Below, in pieces: positions 12,601 to 25,597 of a DNA stretch of 64,000 nt. A program made the translations under genes and the position numbers. Source of the DNA: Diogma glabrata (taxonomy: Eukaryota > Arthropoda > Insecta > Diptera > Cylindrotomidae); NCBI GenBank assembly GCA_963693315.1, contig OY856187.1, positions 377,355,241 through 377,419,240 on the forward strand. Direction: 5' to 3'. Under the pieces are notes generated by a model, which was given only the letters and a program-made list of their open reading frames with translations, was not told the origin of the DNA and did not search any database. Numbering within the stretch: position 1 is the first letter of the stretch; each line of letters begins with the position of its first letter.

Positions 12601-13345
12601 TTTGTCCCCCACCTTAACTTCGAACATTACAAAAGCAAAAAATTGAAAAAATTCAAGGGATTGGGATTTGTATCCGTATATAAAAATCCGTTCTTTTGTT
12701 TTGGTTGTTATAATTCCAAATGTTCATTGGAGGGGGTTGAGAGTAAAAATTACGAAAAGAAAATATTTTTGGTCATGTCAAGTGGGGGGGTTCATATGAA
12801 GGTAATTTTTTTTTCTAGTCTAAAACAGTTTTTTTTCTAATTTTCGAAAGCACAGTAATGGACTTATTTTAGAAAAAGTGTAATTTTAGTTTTGTTCCCC
12901 CCCCCCCACTTATCTTCGAACATTACAAAAGAAAAAATTTAAAAAAATTCACGGTTGTGGGAACTTGGCAAATAAAAAATGAAAAATTTTTTTTGGTCGT
13001 TATAATTTCAATTGTTCTTTGGAGGGGGTTGCGAGTAGAAATTTTGAAAAAAAAAATATTTTTAACTTGGACAAGTGGGGTCATATGGAAGGTGATTTTT
13101 TTTGTAGTTCAAAATAATTTTTTTGTATTTTTCGAAAACACGGTTTCTGACTTATTTATAAAAATGTGAAAATTTGTTTCTCTCCCACTCTTTATCTTCG
13201 AACATAATAGAAGCGAAAAATTGAAAAAATTCACGGTTATAGGCAATGTTGTAAAGATTGAACGAAAACTATAGCGGCTAGCTCATTATTTCAGATGTTC
13301 CTTAGAGGGGGTTGAGAGAAGAAATTTCGAACAAATTGCAAAACT
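12596..13345 (+). repeat. ~290-bp tandem repeat, about 2.5 copies
   Basis: Units start near 12596, 12888 and 13177; each has a C-run, CTTCGAACAT(T/A)A(C/T)A(A/G)AAG, a GGAGGGGGTTG(A/C)GAG block and, in the first two, an AAGTGGGG...CATATG(A/G)A stretch. A related single unit follows the second GGGTTCCGTAC copy at 60770. Short open frames in the units are by-products of repetition. Confidence 0.7.
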
Positions 13346-13422
13346 ACTATAAACATTACAAAAACCTTATGCACTAAGTTTCAACAAAATTAAATGTCAA
13401 GACTTAGAAGTCTAAAAAAAAC

Positions 13423-14016
13423 AGTTGTTCAACGAACCACAGATATCCTCCCCGACTCCTTTGCCAAATTTTGAAAATAGCTGATTCAAAATAGCACATT
13501 TTCCATATTCAAATAAAACCGGATGCGTTTGCGGCACATTTTAATTCAAAAGTTCCATCAAGTTCTCATGCGTTTCGTAATGAAAATAACGCCTATTTTT
13601 CAAATTTTCTTAAAAACTCAAAAAGTAAGATAGCAATTGTTTATATAAATGTCATTATAAATGGCTGACATGATGACAAACAAAATGGGAGGTAAATGAT
13701 CTTGATAGCATTATTTATTCTAGTAATACTTGCAAGAGATAATATTCAGTTTTTTGGAAACCCCTAAAAAATAAATGAGCTGATTTCATTAGAAAAGGAC
13801 TGGGCTGTAGGTTGTGCCAAGATATATCGATTGTAACCATTGAAGTTGAAATCGTATCATCCATTGTTGAGAGAGCGTTGGACAAATGTTTATCCACATA
13901 CGATGATACACACGCACATACCTACACACACATACATACTGCCAGCTAAAAATAGCCTAAACAGATTTCAAAAATCGACTCAAAAGCAATAACTTCTCAT
14001 ATCGGGAAGTTAATAA
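13423..14016 (+). repeat. 594-bp tandem duplication, copy 1
   Basis: Diverged copy of 14017-14636. Shared landmarks in order: ACAGTTG, AAACCGGATGCG(T/G)TTGC, AAATGTCAT(T/A)A, TGACATGATGACAAACAA, a CA-rich microsatellite, CTGCCAGCTAAAAATAG and a terminal palindrome AACTTC(T/C)CATATCGGGAAG. No gene. Confidence 0.75.
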
Positions 14017-14636
14017 ACAGTTGACCAGGCGATCTACTCTCGAACCTCTGACCTTTTTGTCAAATTTAGAAAATAACTCAGGTTTTTGATGTTCAAGTAA
14101 ACCCGGATGCGGTTGCAGCTCATTTACATACCAAAGTTTCATCCAGATATCATTCGTTTGCATAAAGAAAATAACACGTAGTTTTTTGCTAAAAATCTCA
14201 AAAACTAAGATAGCAATTGTTTATACAAATGTCATAACAAATGTGTGACATGATGACAAACAATATGGAAGCTTTATGACCTTGATAGCATTATTTATTA
14301 ATCTCATGATATATGCAAAAGATGATTTTCAGTTTTGTGGAAACCACTTAAAAACAAATGATTTAATTTCGCTAAAAACGGACTGTGCTCTAAGTTACGA
14401 CAAGATACATCGATTGCGACCATTTTCGTTAAAATCGACCCATCCGTTGTTGAGAAAGCGTTGGGCAAAAATTTTCCACACAGCGATATACACATACATA
14501 CACACACACACACATACAGACTGCCAGCTAAAAATAGTCCAAACAGCTTCAGGAGGTCAAGAAACGTAAAGATATCAAAAAAATTCCAATTTCGAAAATC
14601 GACCCAAAAACAATAACTTCCCATATCGGGAAGTTA
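14017..14636 (+). repeat. 594-bp tandem duplication, copy 2
   Basis: Second copy of the preceding unit, with a longer (CA)n run near 14500 and the terminal near-palindrome at 14615-14635 (AACTTCCCATATCGGGAAGT). Frames on both strands here are repeat artefacts. Confidence 0.75.
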
Positions 14637-15097
14637 AAAAAGCAACGAGAGCAACATTTTCGAACGACCTTGGCCCTCAAAGCCATGAGTGAGGCACCAA
14701 ATTATTTATGCTTAGATCTACATAGTATCAACTTATTAAGTAGAATCCATATTAAAAAATGTCATGGGTCACTCTTGGTTTTATGAAGTAAAATGATCAT
14801 ATAATTTATACGATTTACCCGTGATCTTAAGCTTTGACCTTTATTCAAGGTCAAACGCGCCAGATTGGTGGTAAATTTGGTAGTAAACTGCAATTTTTCT
14901 TATCACAGTACTGCTAATATATCCTGAAAATTTTAGGAAAATCAAAGGCTTTAACTATCACTCCCTTACACAAAGTGTCGAAATTTAAAAAAAATGACTC
15001 TTAACAATTTATTAACTGGATCAGTGTTGTTGGAATTTTGTAATTTTAGAATTAACATCCTTGAAGGTGTGCGAAAACTGTTAAAACTAAATTAAAT

Positions 15098-15580
15098 TTT
15101 GAGAATTTCGTGATTTTTGGCTTGACGAGTTATTTTCAAAAATTCATAACTTCGATTCTATTAAAAATCAAAACTTCTGTTTTGTTTTATTTTAAAGATA
15201 AAAGACGCTAGTTTTAAGAAAAAAATCAATAAAAATTATTAACAAATTCCTATTGTTATAAACAAATAAAATGTTCAAATCGTTCTTTAGTCATTGCTCT
15301 ACCCACGAAATGAGTTTTTAGTATGACCATCGTATTTTACGTTCAATTTTCTATAAAAAAACATGTTTTTAGTTAATGGAGAAATGATTTTTACTGTTAG
15401 AAATAAATTAATATATCGAGCGCGAGACGATAAAAAAATCATAAATTTTGTCGTTCCGTGCTGGAAAATTTAATTTATTTGTAACGGTAAAACTCATTTC
15501 TCCATTAATTAAAAATACTTTTTGAGTTACGCATTTTTGAAAATAACTCTTCAAGCCAATAATCACGAAATTCTCGAAAT
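15098..15580. mobile_element. Nested foldback element, ~480 bp
   Basis: The outer arms (15098-15150 and 15525-15580) share GAGAATTTCGTGATT and GAGTTATTTTCAAAAAT in inverted order. The inner arms (15365-15398 and 15482-15515) share TTAATGGAGAAATGA inverted. There is no coding capacity. It fits a MITE or foldback repeat. Confidence 0.65.
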
Positions 15581-15589
15581 TTAGAACCG

Positions 15590-16870
15590 CTATATTTTCA
15601 AAAAAAAAAAGAAAACAAAATCCGCGAACACGTACATATATCTTTTTTTTTTCGAAATAAAACCCATAAAAAAAATTTTAGTTAAATCAAAAATGTGTTG
15701 GTCAGATTTTGTCCAAATCTGTTCGATTTTTAAAAGAAGGCCCCATATAGTCGAATTTTTTAAATCTACTTTAGTTCTTTCATTTCAAATATTTTGAGTA
15801 ATCTGAAGAATGCAACATATCGCTAGGAAGCAGAAACTTTACATGGCGCCAGTACCAACTTTTATCATATGAATTGAAATTAAAAATTAATTATTTAACG
15901 ATTTAAGTTCAATGAAAAATTACTACAAAATTTTAAATTAATTACAGGTAATTTTACTTACCTTTAATTCTCGATAGACTATATAAATTATATATAAGTT
16001 TATATATCATGGCTATAAATTTTATGTAAGATGCATATCGAGGAAATCATTTACGGGCATCATCAAGACAATTTTATTCATTTTTTTTTCAGAATAACAC
16101 ATCCTGTAAGTAATTAAAATTAATGTAATTAATTAAATGAAAACATTAAAGTTTTTTCATTTGTTTCTTTAAATTCAACAATTAAGTCTCGTATGAATAA
16201 TAGCACTTAATGCAACACATTTGTACATATATACGAAGATACTTTTGTTCTTCGATAAAACAATTAGGATAAGATCTCAATTAAAAGAATTTCTTGAAAG
16301 ATAACAACCTGAAAAAAGAATCAACCAACACAACATAATATAGTTATTTTTTTATTATGTTTTTCAGTGATATGTTAACCAATAAATCAAATTAATTAAG
16401 TAAAAATAAAATCTGAAAAATTATATTTATTTATTTTTGATTTAATGTAAATAAAATGAAAGTCATAAATTAATTTTTATATAAAATAAAAAAAAATAAT
16501 GTAATTAAATTTTTTAAATGATTTTATGTATCCAATATTATTTTTGTTTTGTTTTTGGCGTGTCAGGTTTATTAATTTTGTTTATTACTTGGGTGTTAAT
16601 TTATTAATGGTTTTATTACTTTGAATATGATAAAAAGGGTTATAAATTTATTATTTTATTTACATAGGCAAATAGATTTTTAGTTCAATGATAGCTACAG
16701 GAATGTGCTACTGTTCCAAATCTCAGATTTCTAAGAATCGAAATTTAAAATAATATATTGAAAATTAAATATATATTTATAACCTGTAACGGTAAACAAT
16801 TTTTTTTTGTTTTTTGCAATGTTAAAATTGACGTCTAGGCGTTACCAACATAGTGAATATTTATTAATGC
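15590..16870. other. Very AT-rich DNA, no genes seen
   Basis: Long A/T runs and short local palindromes such as TATAAATTATATATAAGTTT near 15980. No coding signal, no named repeat. Confidence 0.55.
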
Positions 16871-16876
16871 CAATGT

Positions 16877-17850
16877 TCACCACAACGCTCCCCCTTTAGT
16901 GCCGTCGAAGATGAGACAATGTAAAAATAAGAAAGAAGGAGAGGTTTTAGTGTGACAGAGAAATGTAACCATTTTATCTGATACAATAGCTTTAGCGTCG
17001 CGTTGTTTCGTTTTTATAGAGGGAAAAATAGGATATGTCCAAAAGAGTAGAATAGACATTATCCCTAGAAAACGATGTTTGCGATATCTGCGTGACTGAG
17101 ATTAGTACTCGAAGTTGGAAAATATTGAGTTCAGCCCTCTTTAGATACTTTCTTGATGAAAGGTTTCAATCTGTCGATGGAAATTTGTAAGTTGACTCTT
17201 ACGGTTAATTTTTGCTATCGCAGCTAATGACTGGAAAGGGACCTTCGTATGCTACTTGGAGTGATTTATGTACTAACTACGTACGTAAGAAAACATACGA
17301 ACAAGACTCGAGAGCTGAAAATGAAAATTTTAGGAGAACCGTGTCTTGAAGCCATAGAGGGCCGAAGGTGGTTAAAATTTTTTTTTCAGTTGTGAAACGA
17401 AATCGGATTGAGGAGTGGAGGTGGAATTTTTTCCAAAGAGTTCTCAAGGAAGATGTATGTTAGTACCGTAGACTAGCTCAGATGATGATGATTGGAAATC
17501 TTCACCTAAAAGTGGTTCGTCGTAAACTGAGTAATATTGACGGAAGGTAGAAGATGCGTCCAGTCCGTCCGGTCACATTATAGTACGTTACATTTAGGAT
17601 TGTAAGTTGTAGTTCGTTTACCTTCGAAACCGATAGGTTTAGACAACTCACTGAAAAGGTTGGATTTGAATTGGAAGTTGCAAGCGTTTCAGCTGTGATA
17701 TAAAAGATATGAACGGCTTCAGGCCAGCGAGTATGGCTTCAGTTCAGAATTAGGTAGTGAACTAAAATATCAGTTATAATAGTTGGACAGAACTATCAGA
17801 CTCCTCGAAGAGACCGATTTTTGGTGCATGGCGGTCGTTGCAAACAGATA
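16877..17850 (-). pseudogene. Decayed Ty3/gypsy-type integrase
   Basis: Read from 17850 down, broken frames give IGLFEESDSS (end of the zinc-binding region of gypsy integrases), then TRWPEAVHI and ITAETLA (integrase core), then ELVYGTNIHLP and DFVSQLK (C-terminal domain), and finally GTKGGALW followed by a stop at 16877, matching the usual GG-x-x-W end of gypsy pol. Most of the D,D-35-E core between ITAETLA and ELVYG is deleted or scrambled and there are several stops and frameshifts. Family assignment to metavirid-type retrotransposons is secure from the motif order; the clade is not. No flanking LTRs were recognised. Inactive fossil. Confidence 0.8.
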
Positions 17851-17899
17851 GACGAAATTGCCACACAAAATAATGGCACCTATGTTTCACCTAGAAATG

Positions 17900-19460
17900 T
17901 TACTTTAGATCAATTTGATTTTTCAATGTTTTTTTATTTGATTTCCACGTTGTTTTGTGAAATAAAAATTCTTTCCTAAAGAAGTAGCCAAAACAACACA
18001 ACAAAAGCATGATAATATTTAAAATGTGTTTAATTTATTCTCAACTATCTCAAGACGTAATGATATCAAAGATGTAATCAACAAACAAAACAGAAATAGA
18101 ATCAAGCTTTTTTAAGGCAAAACTAAAACAAGTAAACTAAAACAGAATAAAAACGTCGACACTCGACCTATGAACTTATAACTATTTCAGCAATAAACAT
18201 AGAAACAAAGTGACAAAGATAATGAACAATATAAATCGTAAAGAGGCACAAAGAAAAAACATGATTATTTAATTCGATATAGGAAATTGTTTATGCTGTG
18301 AACATGTGAGCATAGAACATAAAATTACATATGTGCAACTATGATAAATATTTTGTGATTATGTTTGTTTACTTATTGAACATACGAGTTTTTTAACCTT
18401 AGAGGTTTATAATTATGGCTTTAAAGGAACGAATTATATGCGATTGTTAAGATTGACCGGTGTATCAATCTGGAAACGACACCTTCTTCATACACTGATA
18501 TTTATTTCAGATTAGAAACGACTACAAAGCTCAACGTTTTACTTTCAATCGTTTCTGCTATTCGAAAAAAAAATTAATTTAAAACTTACAAAGAACAGAG
18601 AAATGTGTTGCCTCATATCTTGACGAATGACATATTTGAAGTTTGAGCTGCATCGAATAACGGGTATATGAGTGGCAGCGTATTCAGTGGATATTTTCAT
18701 TTTATTTGGAAAACTTGCGATTCCTTTATTTATGTCGATTTTTTTATTCTATTGAACTTATTTAACAATAAATAAAAAAACGAAATACCAGTTCTGAAAT
18801 CAGCGAATCTTGATTGGAGAGATCCCTCAATATATTGTTTAAAAAATTAATACTATACTCAATATAATTTTACAATAACAGAAAGAAATAATAACAAAAT
18901 TCGGTTAAAGAAAAATTAAAGTTATTAATTTTAAAAAATATATACTAAATCATCGCAGCCACACTGTCATAAACATTCACAACTAATTTTTCCAGAACTA
19001 TCCAATTGAATTGCACCTATTATAAATTTCGGTAGAAATTTGCGAGTTTTTTAATATACCAAAAAATTACTCCAAAAACAGCTCATAGCAAAATTTAGGA
19101 CTAGCACTTATCTTACAGCTAACCATGAGAAAATCAAATTTTGAAAAACATTATTTGATTATTGTATCATTATTTTAGCAATTCTATGGCTCAAACTACA
19201 TAAATATTCCTTACATTTTATATTCTAACATGTTTTAAAACTTAAAAGCTGAAAAAGGAACGGAAAACAGACAATATAATATAAAATATATTTTCTTAAA
19301 TATAAAAATCTAATTTTATCTCAAAAATTTTGGAATTTATACAGGAGGCGCGCCTATCAGTTTGTAGAAAATACATCTTGCAATAAATTCAACCCTGAAA
19401 TCCTAATGTCACTAAAACACTAATGTCAAAATTGAAAATAGTCAAAACATTAAACAAATC
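17900..19460. other. AT-rich DNA upstream of the gypsy fragment
   Basis: It may include further decayed retroelement sequence on the minus strand, but I could not align anything. An isolated GGCGCGCC site lies near 19346. No coding signal. Confidence 0.45.
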
Positions 19461-19465
19461 TATCA

Positions 19466-19490
19466 GCAGCCAAATTCTGTAACTGTGAAG
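19466..19490 (-). repeat. 25-bp inverted match to the epimerase 5' flank
   Basis: These 25 bases are the exact reverse complement of 30395-30419, which lies just upstream of the epimerase start codon. Flanking bases on both sides are also similar (a second CTTCA(C)-rich stretch). The two copies face each other across both non-LTR retrotransposons. Confidence 0.7.
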
Positions 19491-19499
19491 TGGTGAAGT

Positions 19500-20360
19500 G
19501 TTAAAACTTTCTTCATTTCGATTTAATCAATAATTTTTTATCATTTTACCATTTATGCGATTCTATATGCGATTTGAATGTTAAAAAATTTAATAGCAAG
19601 CGTCGCACTGTCAAACGTCAACAGTATTAGAATTAAATGTTTATTAAATAACTTTTAACACAATTTAAACGTAAAACGTTTACAAATTTTAATATATATA
19701 AATATTTAAAATAATAAAATTGAAAAATAAATCTGTATTTAATTTAGAAATGCAATTTTAAAAAATCAAATCACATTGACGTTATTGTGTTTTTTGACAC
19801 AATGTCAATAACAACAAAAGAAACAGTTTCATTTTATTGCCAAAGAAAAAGTCAGTGTTAACTTTATAATTTTAAAACTTCGAAAAAGATGGCGATTCGT
19901 TCAATTCTTAGAGTATATATAAATATAGAGAGAACATAACTTTAAAATTGTATGAAGAGAGACATAAGAAATCGTGTTTGCTAATATGTCATATTTAATT
20001 TCTCATTTCGCCAACCAACTATTGTATTAAATTATAAATTAAAAACAATTAAATAATTTAAAACGAAACAAAAAGTACAATCTATTATTTTTAGTTGTGC
20101 TAATTTTTATAAAATGAATGAAAATAATTACGAGAGTATTTTACATTTATTGTGTTATTTCCACTGATTTTATAATAGTGAATATTTTATTGTTTTATAA
20201 TGCCAATGTTCAAATATTTAAGTTATGTATACATCCTGAAAGTATATTATGAAAACTAGCTGGCGACCAACTTTTCATTATTGTGTAGTTTATTTTTAAT
20301 AGATAAAAGATTAAAATTTATATGTTTGGTTAGAATTAAATCCTAATCTGTCATTTTTCT
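19500..20360. other. AT-rich DNA before the plus-strand retrotransposon
   Basis: Contains TGTCAAACGTCAACA near 19611 and TGACGTTATTG followed by TTTTTTGACACAATGTCAAT near 19780-19805, a small inverted repeat. No gene. Confidence 0.45.
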
Positions 20361-20825
20361 TATTTCTTTTTATATAGTAGCAGTGAGGGAGAAACTATTA
20401 TTTTTTTGTGGTAGGTTTTTTTCTTATAGATTTAAAAGAAACTCGCAATAATTGTACAATTTTGAATCAAATGAAAAATTTACGCACGTCTTTGGGAAGA
20501 CAAACCGGTTTCTCTCTCAGAGAAATAAAGGAAAACAAACAAACAAAAAAACGATTTGACAGAAGATCAATCACGATTAATATTAGTTATGGTGGTCGGT
20601 TGGTTCAATTAGATGGACGCGTAAAAATTTTCTTAGTGAAAAAGAAATTAAATAAGTTAAATATTAATCAAAAGAAAATAGTGAAAATTATAAATAACTA
20701 TTAAGCAAGTTTCACTACATTGATTTTAGTTTATTTTTGTGAACTGGTGATTATATTAATTTCATAGTGAGTGAAAAAGTGAAGCCGTCTGGCAAAATGC
20801 CGGCGGTGAAAATTACGATAGAACA

Positions 20826-22637
20826 ATGACTTGTAATTTTAACCAAAATGTAAATAAAAATGAAAGGTTTCCTTCTCAAATGATAACACCGGGAGAATAT
20901 CAAACCATTTATGATAACGTTTCGAATTTCAACACAAGAAATTGAAATGTTCATTAATCCAAACAACGCGCAATACCAAAATGGCGACAAAACAAAATCT
21001 CTTAATGAAGAATGTTCTAATTCTTCCATTAAACAATTGAACATGCATAATGTGAGTGTGCATAAAACAAAAACAAAATCTTTGAATGAAGAATGTTCCA
21101 ATTCTTCCATCAAACAATTGAACATGCATAATGTTCACGTGATTAACACAATCGATGACGCAGCAACCAATGCTAATGGTGAATGTTCCAGCTCTTTCAC
21201 GAGACAATTGAATCTACATGGTGATGAATTAAATGACGCTGATAATGATGTTAATAATGCAGTCAACCATGAAAATTATGTTTGGGAAAGGCATCTTGAT
21301 GCTGAATTTAATCAGTTTAAAGTTGTGAAAAATGGACGGAAAAGAAGGCTCCTACAAGACAGTGAATCTCCGGATTTTACATCATCAAATCAGTTTATCA
21401 ATCTTGAACAGGAAGATGAAAACCTGAATCATATGGAAACTCAAGATGAGAATGTAAGTTCTGTAAACTCTAACATTAAAGTAAATATTTCTAATTCAAT
21501 TACTAAATTAAATAATGCTAATCCAAATAATATTAACAATAACAATATTAATAATGTAAATAATGTAAATATTAATAACAAACCTAAGGTGAATTCTCTT
21601 AATGATTCAAACATGAATACATTGAATCAAAAAATAAGTTGGTGAACTCCCATTTATGTAAATGGCTTGAGTGCAAAAACGTTTATTCTATTAATCAAAA
21701 AATTTTCTGAATCAACGAAATTTAAAATCCATAATACTGGCATTGGAAAACTCAAGGTCTTCCTTGACGATGTTGTTACACACTCGAATATTATTAACTA
21801 TTTAAAAAATAGAAAGGCTGAAGCTTTCACATTCACCCCCAAAGAATTAAAGAAAGAAATCCTTCTTCTCAAAGGTATTAGTGGTGGTTATACTGAGGGG
21901 GAGATTAAAGCTGAACTTTTGAATTTGTTTCCTCAAATAAATATTTTAAAAATCCAACCTTTCTCGACCCAATGGTCAAAAAATTCTAATATTCAATTGA
22001 ACATCTTCACGATCCATTTCGAAACAGGCCAAAAACTCTCTGATCTTTTAAAAATTAAATATTTGTTACACCAAAGGGTTTCTTGGGAAAAAATTAAAAA
22101 ATCTGAAATCATTCAATGTTTTCGCAAAGGTTTGGCCATGTCAGTCAAAACTGTGCGTTTACCAAAAGGTGTGTAAAGTGTGGTGAGGACCATGAAAAAG
22201 GGAGGTGTTCAAGGGAAAGAAGTGTTGAGAATTCTTGCTCGGCGATCTGCGTCAATTGTGGTATAGCTGGGCACCCAGCGAGCTATAGAGGTTGTGAAGC
22301 ATACCTAAAGTTTAAACAAACTAGAGCTAACAATTTATTGAAATTAAAAAATTCCATTAACCTGAGGAAGGAGAACGTAGAACATGCCATTCATAACTTT
22401 ACTTTACCTGGTAAATCATTTGCAGAGGTACTTTCCTCTAACAAGCCTAGTTCTAACCCTATTAAGGAAAATCAATTTACACAATTTTTTATGGAATCTA
22501 ATAGACTATTTAATATGCCTTTGGGTAGCCTCATTGAAAAAATTGGAGAATTTTGGCCTCAATATAAACTAATCAAAAACGATGCTCACAAGGCTGCAGC
22601 ATACATTCAATTTGTGACTACATTAACCCAATTTTAA
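20826..22637 (+). pseudogene. ORF1 (gag-like) of the plus-strand retrotransposon, broken
   Basis: ATG at 20826 opens a frame that shifts near 20911, stops at 21645, reopens at about 21667 and shifts again near 22125. The N-terminal third is Asn-rich and contains two near-identical copies of a 60-70-bp segment (SLNEECSNSSIKQLNMHN twice, with a third diverged form). The C-terminal part has zinc knuckles: GHVSQNC, then C-V-K-C-x3-H-x4-C, then C-V-N-C-x4-H-x6-C. The first half of the first knuckle is lost at the frameshift, consistent with a small deletion. Such ORF1 proteins bind the element RNA. ORF2 begins 5 bases after it ends. Confidence 0.75.
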
Positions 22638-22641
22638 ATTT

Positions 22642-25597
22642 ATGGTTGCTCTTAACCTTAACAAACTAATTATTGCCCAGAATGTGAATTCTTTGATTTC
22701 ACACCATAAAAGGATCCAATTTCAAGATTTTCTTAAGACCTTCAGTCCAATGGTAGCTTTAATTTCCGAAACACATTTTCATGAAAAACACAAATTTTTT
22801 ACAGAAAACTATAATATTATCAGAAATGATAATTGCAATGGTACTGCAATTTTCTTGAAAAATGAAATCAAGTTTAAAGTTATCTCGTTTGAAAGTAACC
22901 TGATCTCAACTACCCTTATTGAGACAAGATATATTAATGAACTAGGTAGGAATTGCTCTCTTCTATTAGGTTCTATTTACATTCCCTGTAACTTGGGTCA
23001 TGAACTTCATTCTGAATTAAAAAAACTTTCTAGAATTATTCAAGCTAGAGATCAAACCATCATCGGGGGTGATTTTAATGCACGTCACACCAATTGGGGG
23101 GACAGCACTAAGAACACAAATGGAATCCATCTTGCAACTCTCCTTGAGGACCCGGACTGGTCCGATCTAGAGATCGTTAACCCACCGGACCCGACTTTCC
23201 CAAGATCGTCTTCTTTTATTGATTTTTTTTATTGTCTCTTCGTTCCTGCTAAACAAAACTAGCGGTCAAATAAGCTATTCTTGCAAAACGATTGTGGGTC
23301 AATCGGACCATTTCGCAATTCAACTGGAATTATCATTGCACTCCTTTGATCCACTTCAGATTGAGCCCAAATCTTTTATCTCGTTCAAAGACACAGATTG
23401 GAAGCTCTTTAATTCCGACTTAAACAAATTAGTTATTGAAAGTAATATCTCACCTAATGCAAGCCTTAGTAATGAGGAAACTCATAAATCTATTGAAGTA
23501 CTAAATGATTCACTTTGTAAAGTTGTCTCGGAACACTCTAAGACCTTACTGGCCAAAGATATAAAATATAATAACCTTTCTGAAGTGGTTAAAAAAATGA
23601 TTAAACTCCGAAAAATTTGGGTAAACAAGCTGAAAAGAATTTTTCATAAACATCTGAATAGAACCAGCTATGAGTATAAAGAATTACAATCCAGAATTGA
23701 GTGCCTGAATACTTTGCTCAGAAATAAAATATCTAAAGAATTGAACGAAAACTTTCGCGCAAGACTCAGTTTGATTAAACCCTCGTCAACTGTTTTCAAA
23801 GAAATAGATAGAATAACAGGAAGAAAGGATATCAGAAGGAATCTAGTAAGGGATTCAATCACGGATGGAACTCTGTCATTTACTGAGGTAGAAGATAAAT
23901 TGCAGGCATTCTCCAATTTCTATAGTGACCTTTATGTGGAAAAAACTCCAGACACCAGCCAATAAATCATTACTGAAGCAAACGAGATTTGGGAAAATCT
24001 CTCAGATAGAAGGACTGAAAGGTTGATTAATTTCACCCCACTTAACTCAGCCTTAGATCCAATGGAACAAGATCTCAAGCAATAGTGCCAATATTAAAGC
24101 CATCATGATATCCCTTAACAGTAAGAAGTCGGCGGGCCCCGATAATATCTCAAACTTTATTATTAAAAAATCGATAATTCACATCCTGGATCCAATCACG
24201 ATAATCATAAATAACTGTATTAACAACGGATACTTCCCATCCATCTGGAAGACGGCCAAATTAATTCCTATCCCAAAGTCAAATACCTCATCACATGTAA
24301 AGGACTTTAGGCCAATCTCCTTGTTACCAAATTTTGGAAAATTGCTTGAACGTGTAATCTTACAAAAACTTTCGGAATTCTTCGATGAAGATAATAATAT
24401 CATCCCCAATGAACAGTTTGGTTTTCGTAAATACCACTCCACTGAACATGCTTTGCTATACTTCCACGATAATATTGTTAAAGGATTAAACAATAAAGAG
24501 TGCACAGTCACATCCTTGAAAAAGCGTTTGATCATACGTGGAGAAAGGGTCAAATCTTCAAACTTCACAGAGCCAACACACCTCAATTTTTATTAAAATT
24601 ATTAAGGAGTTTTTTATCTAACAGGAAATTGTTCGTTGAAATAGACCGTTTTCGCTCTAATCTTATTGAAGTTAATTCAGAAGTTCCACAGGGTTCAATC
24701 TTGGGTCTCTGGTTATTCAACATCTCGATTCATGACATCCCGACTGTCACAGATAACGGCTCCAAAACTCTATTATATGCTGACGACACAATAATCTTTG
24801 CGCAAGATGAACACCCACACCTAGCCCTTAAAAAAATCAAAGATCACCTCAATCTAATTATCCAATTTTACAAAAATTGGGGCATTAAAGTCAACGATGC
24901 TAAATGTAAACTTATTTGCTTCAGGAATGCGAGTGGAAAGGGTCATCATCTCGCGGTTAGAGAAAGCAAAAACCTTTCGTTAACTATAGGTAATAGTATT
25001 ATAAAAGCCTCAAATACTTTGAAACACTTAGGAGTCACTATGCAAAATAAAAATTGCTTTAACATTCACGCAAGAGCAAGTCTCAAAAAAGCAAAGGGGG
25101 CGGCGGCGATCCTAAAACCTCTTCTCTCTTCAAGATCTGTCGAAATTGGAACAAAATTGTTAATTTATAAAACCCTGATTAGACCTATTTTGACTTATTC
25201 CTTCCCGATTTGGTTCACCATTAGCCCGACGGTGGCGGAAGATTTTCACATTTTTTAAAGGAGAATTTTGAGACAATGCATTTCAAAATACAGAAGATCC
25301 AACAAGAAATTCATTCATAATATGATAATTTATAAGCAATCTGGAATCTCTCCACTAACACAATATGCACTTGACATGGTTATCCCTAGATTTAAGAAAT
25401 TTCAATTTCACCCTAACACACTGATGAAACAAATATATAATGATAACGCATCCACGCCACTTGAAAGAAGTCAGTATTACATGTCTCCCATCAGTTTAAC
25501 CAACCCAGAATCGAGCGCCTTATTGCAACTTACTAATGATAATGATTGTAGAATGAAGTTTTATTTTAAAAAGAGTCTCAATAACCATAGAGGTTAA
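22642..25597 (+). pseudogene. ORF2 (endonuclease-reverse transcriptase), broken
   Basis: The first frame (22642-23262) is an APE-type endonuclease: AQNVNSL, ISETHF and GGDFNARHTNW are visible. A frameshift near 23225 moves the SDH motif (GQSDHFAI) into the next frame (to 23965). Reverse transcriptase follows from 24105: AGPDNISN, RPISLLPNFGKLLE, EQFGFRKYHSTEH; a second shift with loss near 24500 removes the start of the LD-x-EKAFD motif. Next come VPQGSILGLWLF (the usual LSP is changed to LGL), LLYADDTIIF with the catalytic YADD intact, and LTYSFPIW of the thumb. A stop separates the last piece (25268-25597). No RNase H. Inactive copy. Confidence 0.85.

Larger units (their letters stand above)
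11379..15003. mobile_element. Inverted arms ~160 bp long, 3.6 kb apart
   Basis: The left arm (11379-11540) and right arm (14835-15003) are reverse complements with moderate divergence; both carry AGAGTCATTTTTTTTAA at the outer end, then GATTTTCCTAAAATTTTCAG and a GTTTGACCTTGAATA block. The interior holds other repeats (12276-13345 and 13423-14636) and no transposase. Either a composite non-autonomous transposon or two solo copies in opposite orientation. Confidence 0.5.

Noticed and set aside
20751..21207. Cysteine-rich frames on the minus strand
   Set aside because: They are antisense to the ORF1 of the plus-strand retrotransposon and have no domain.
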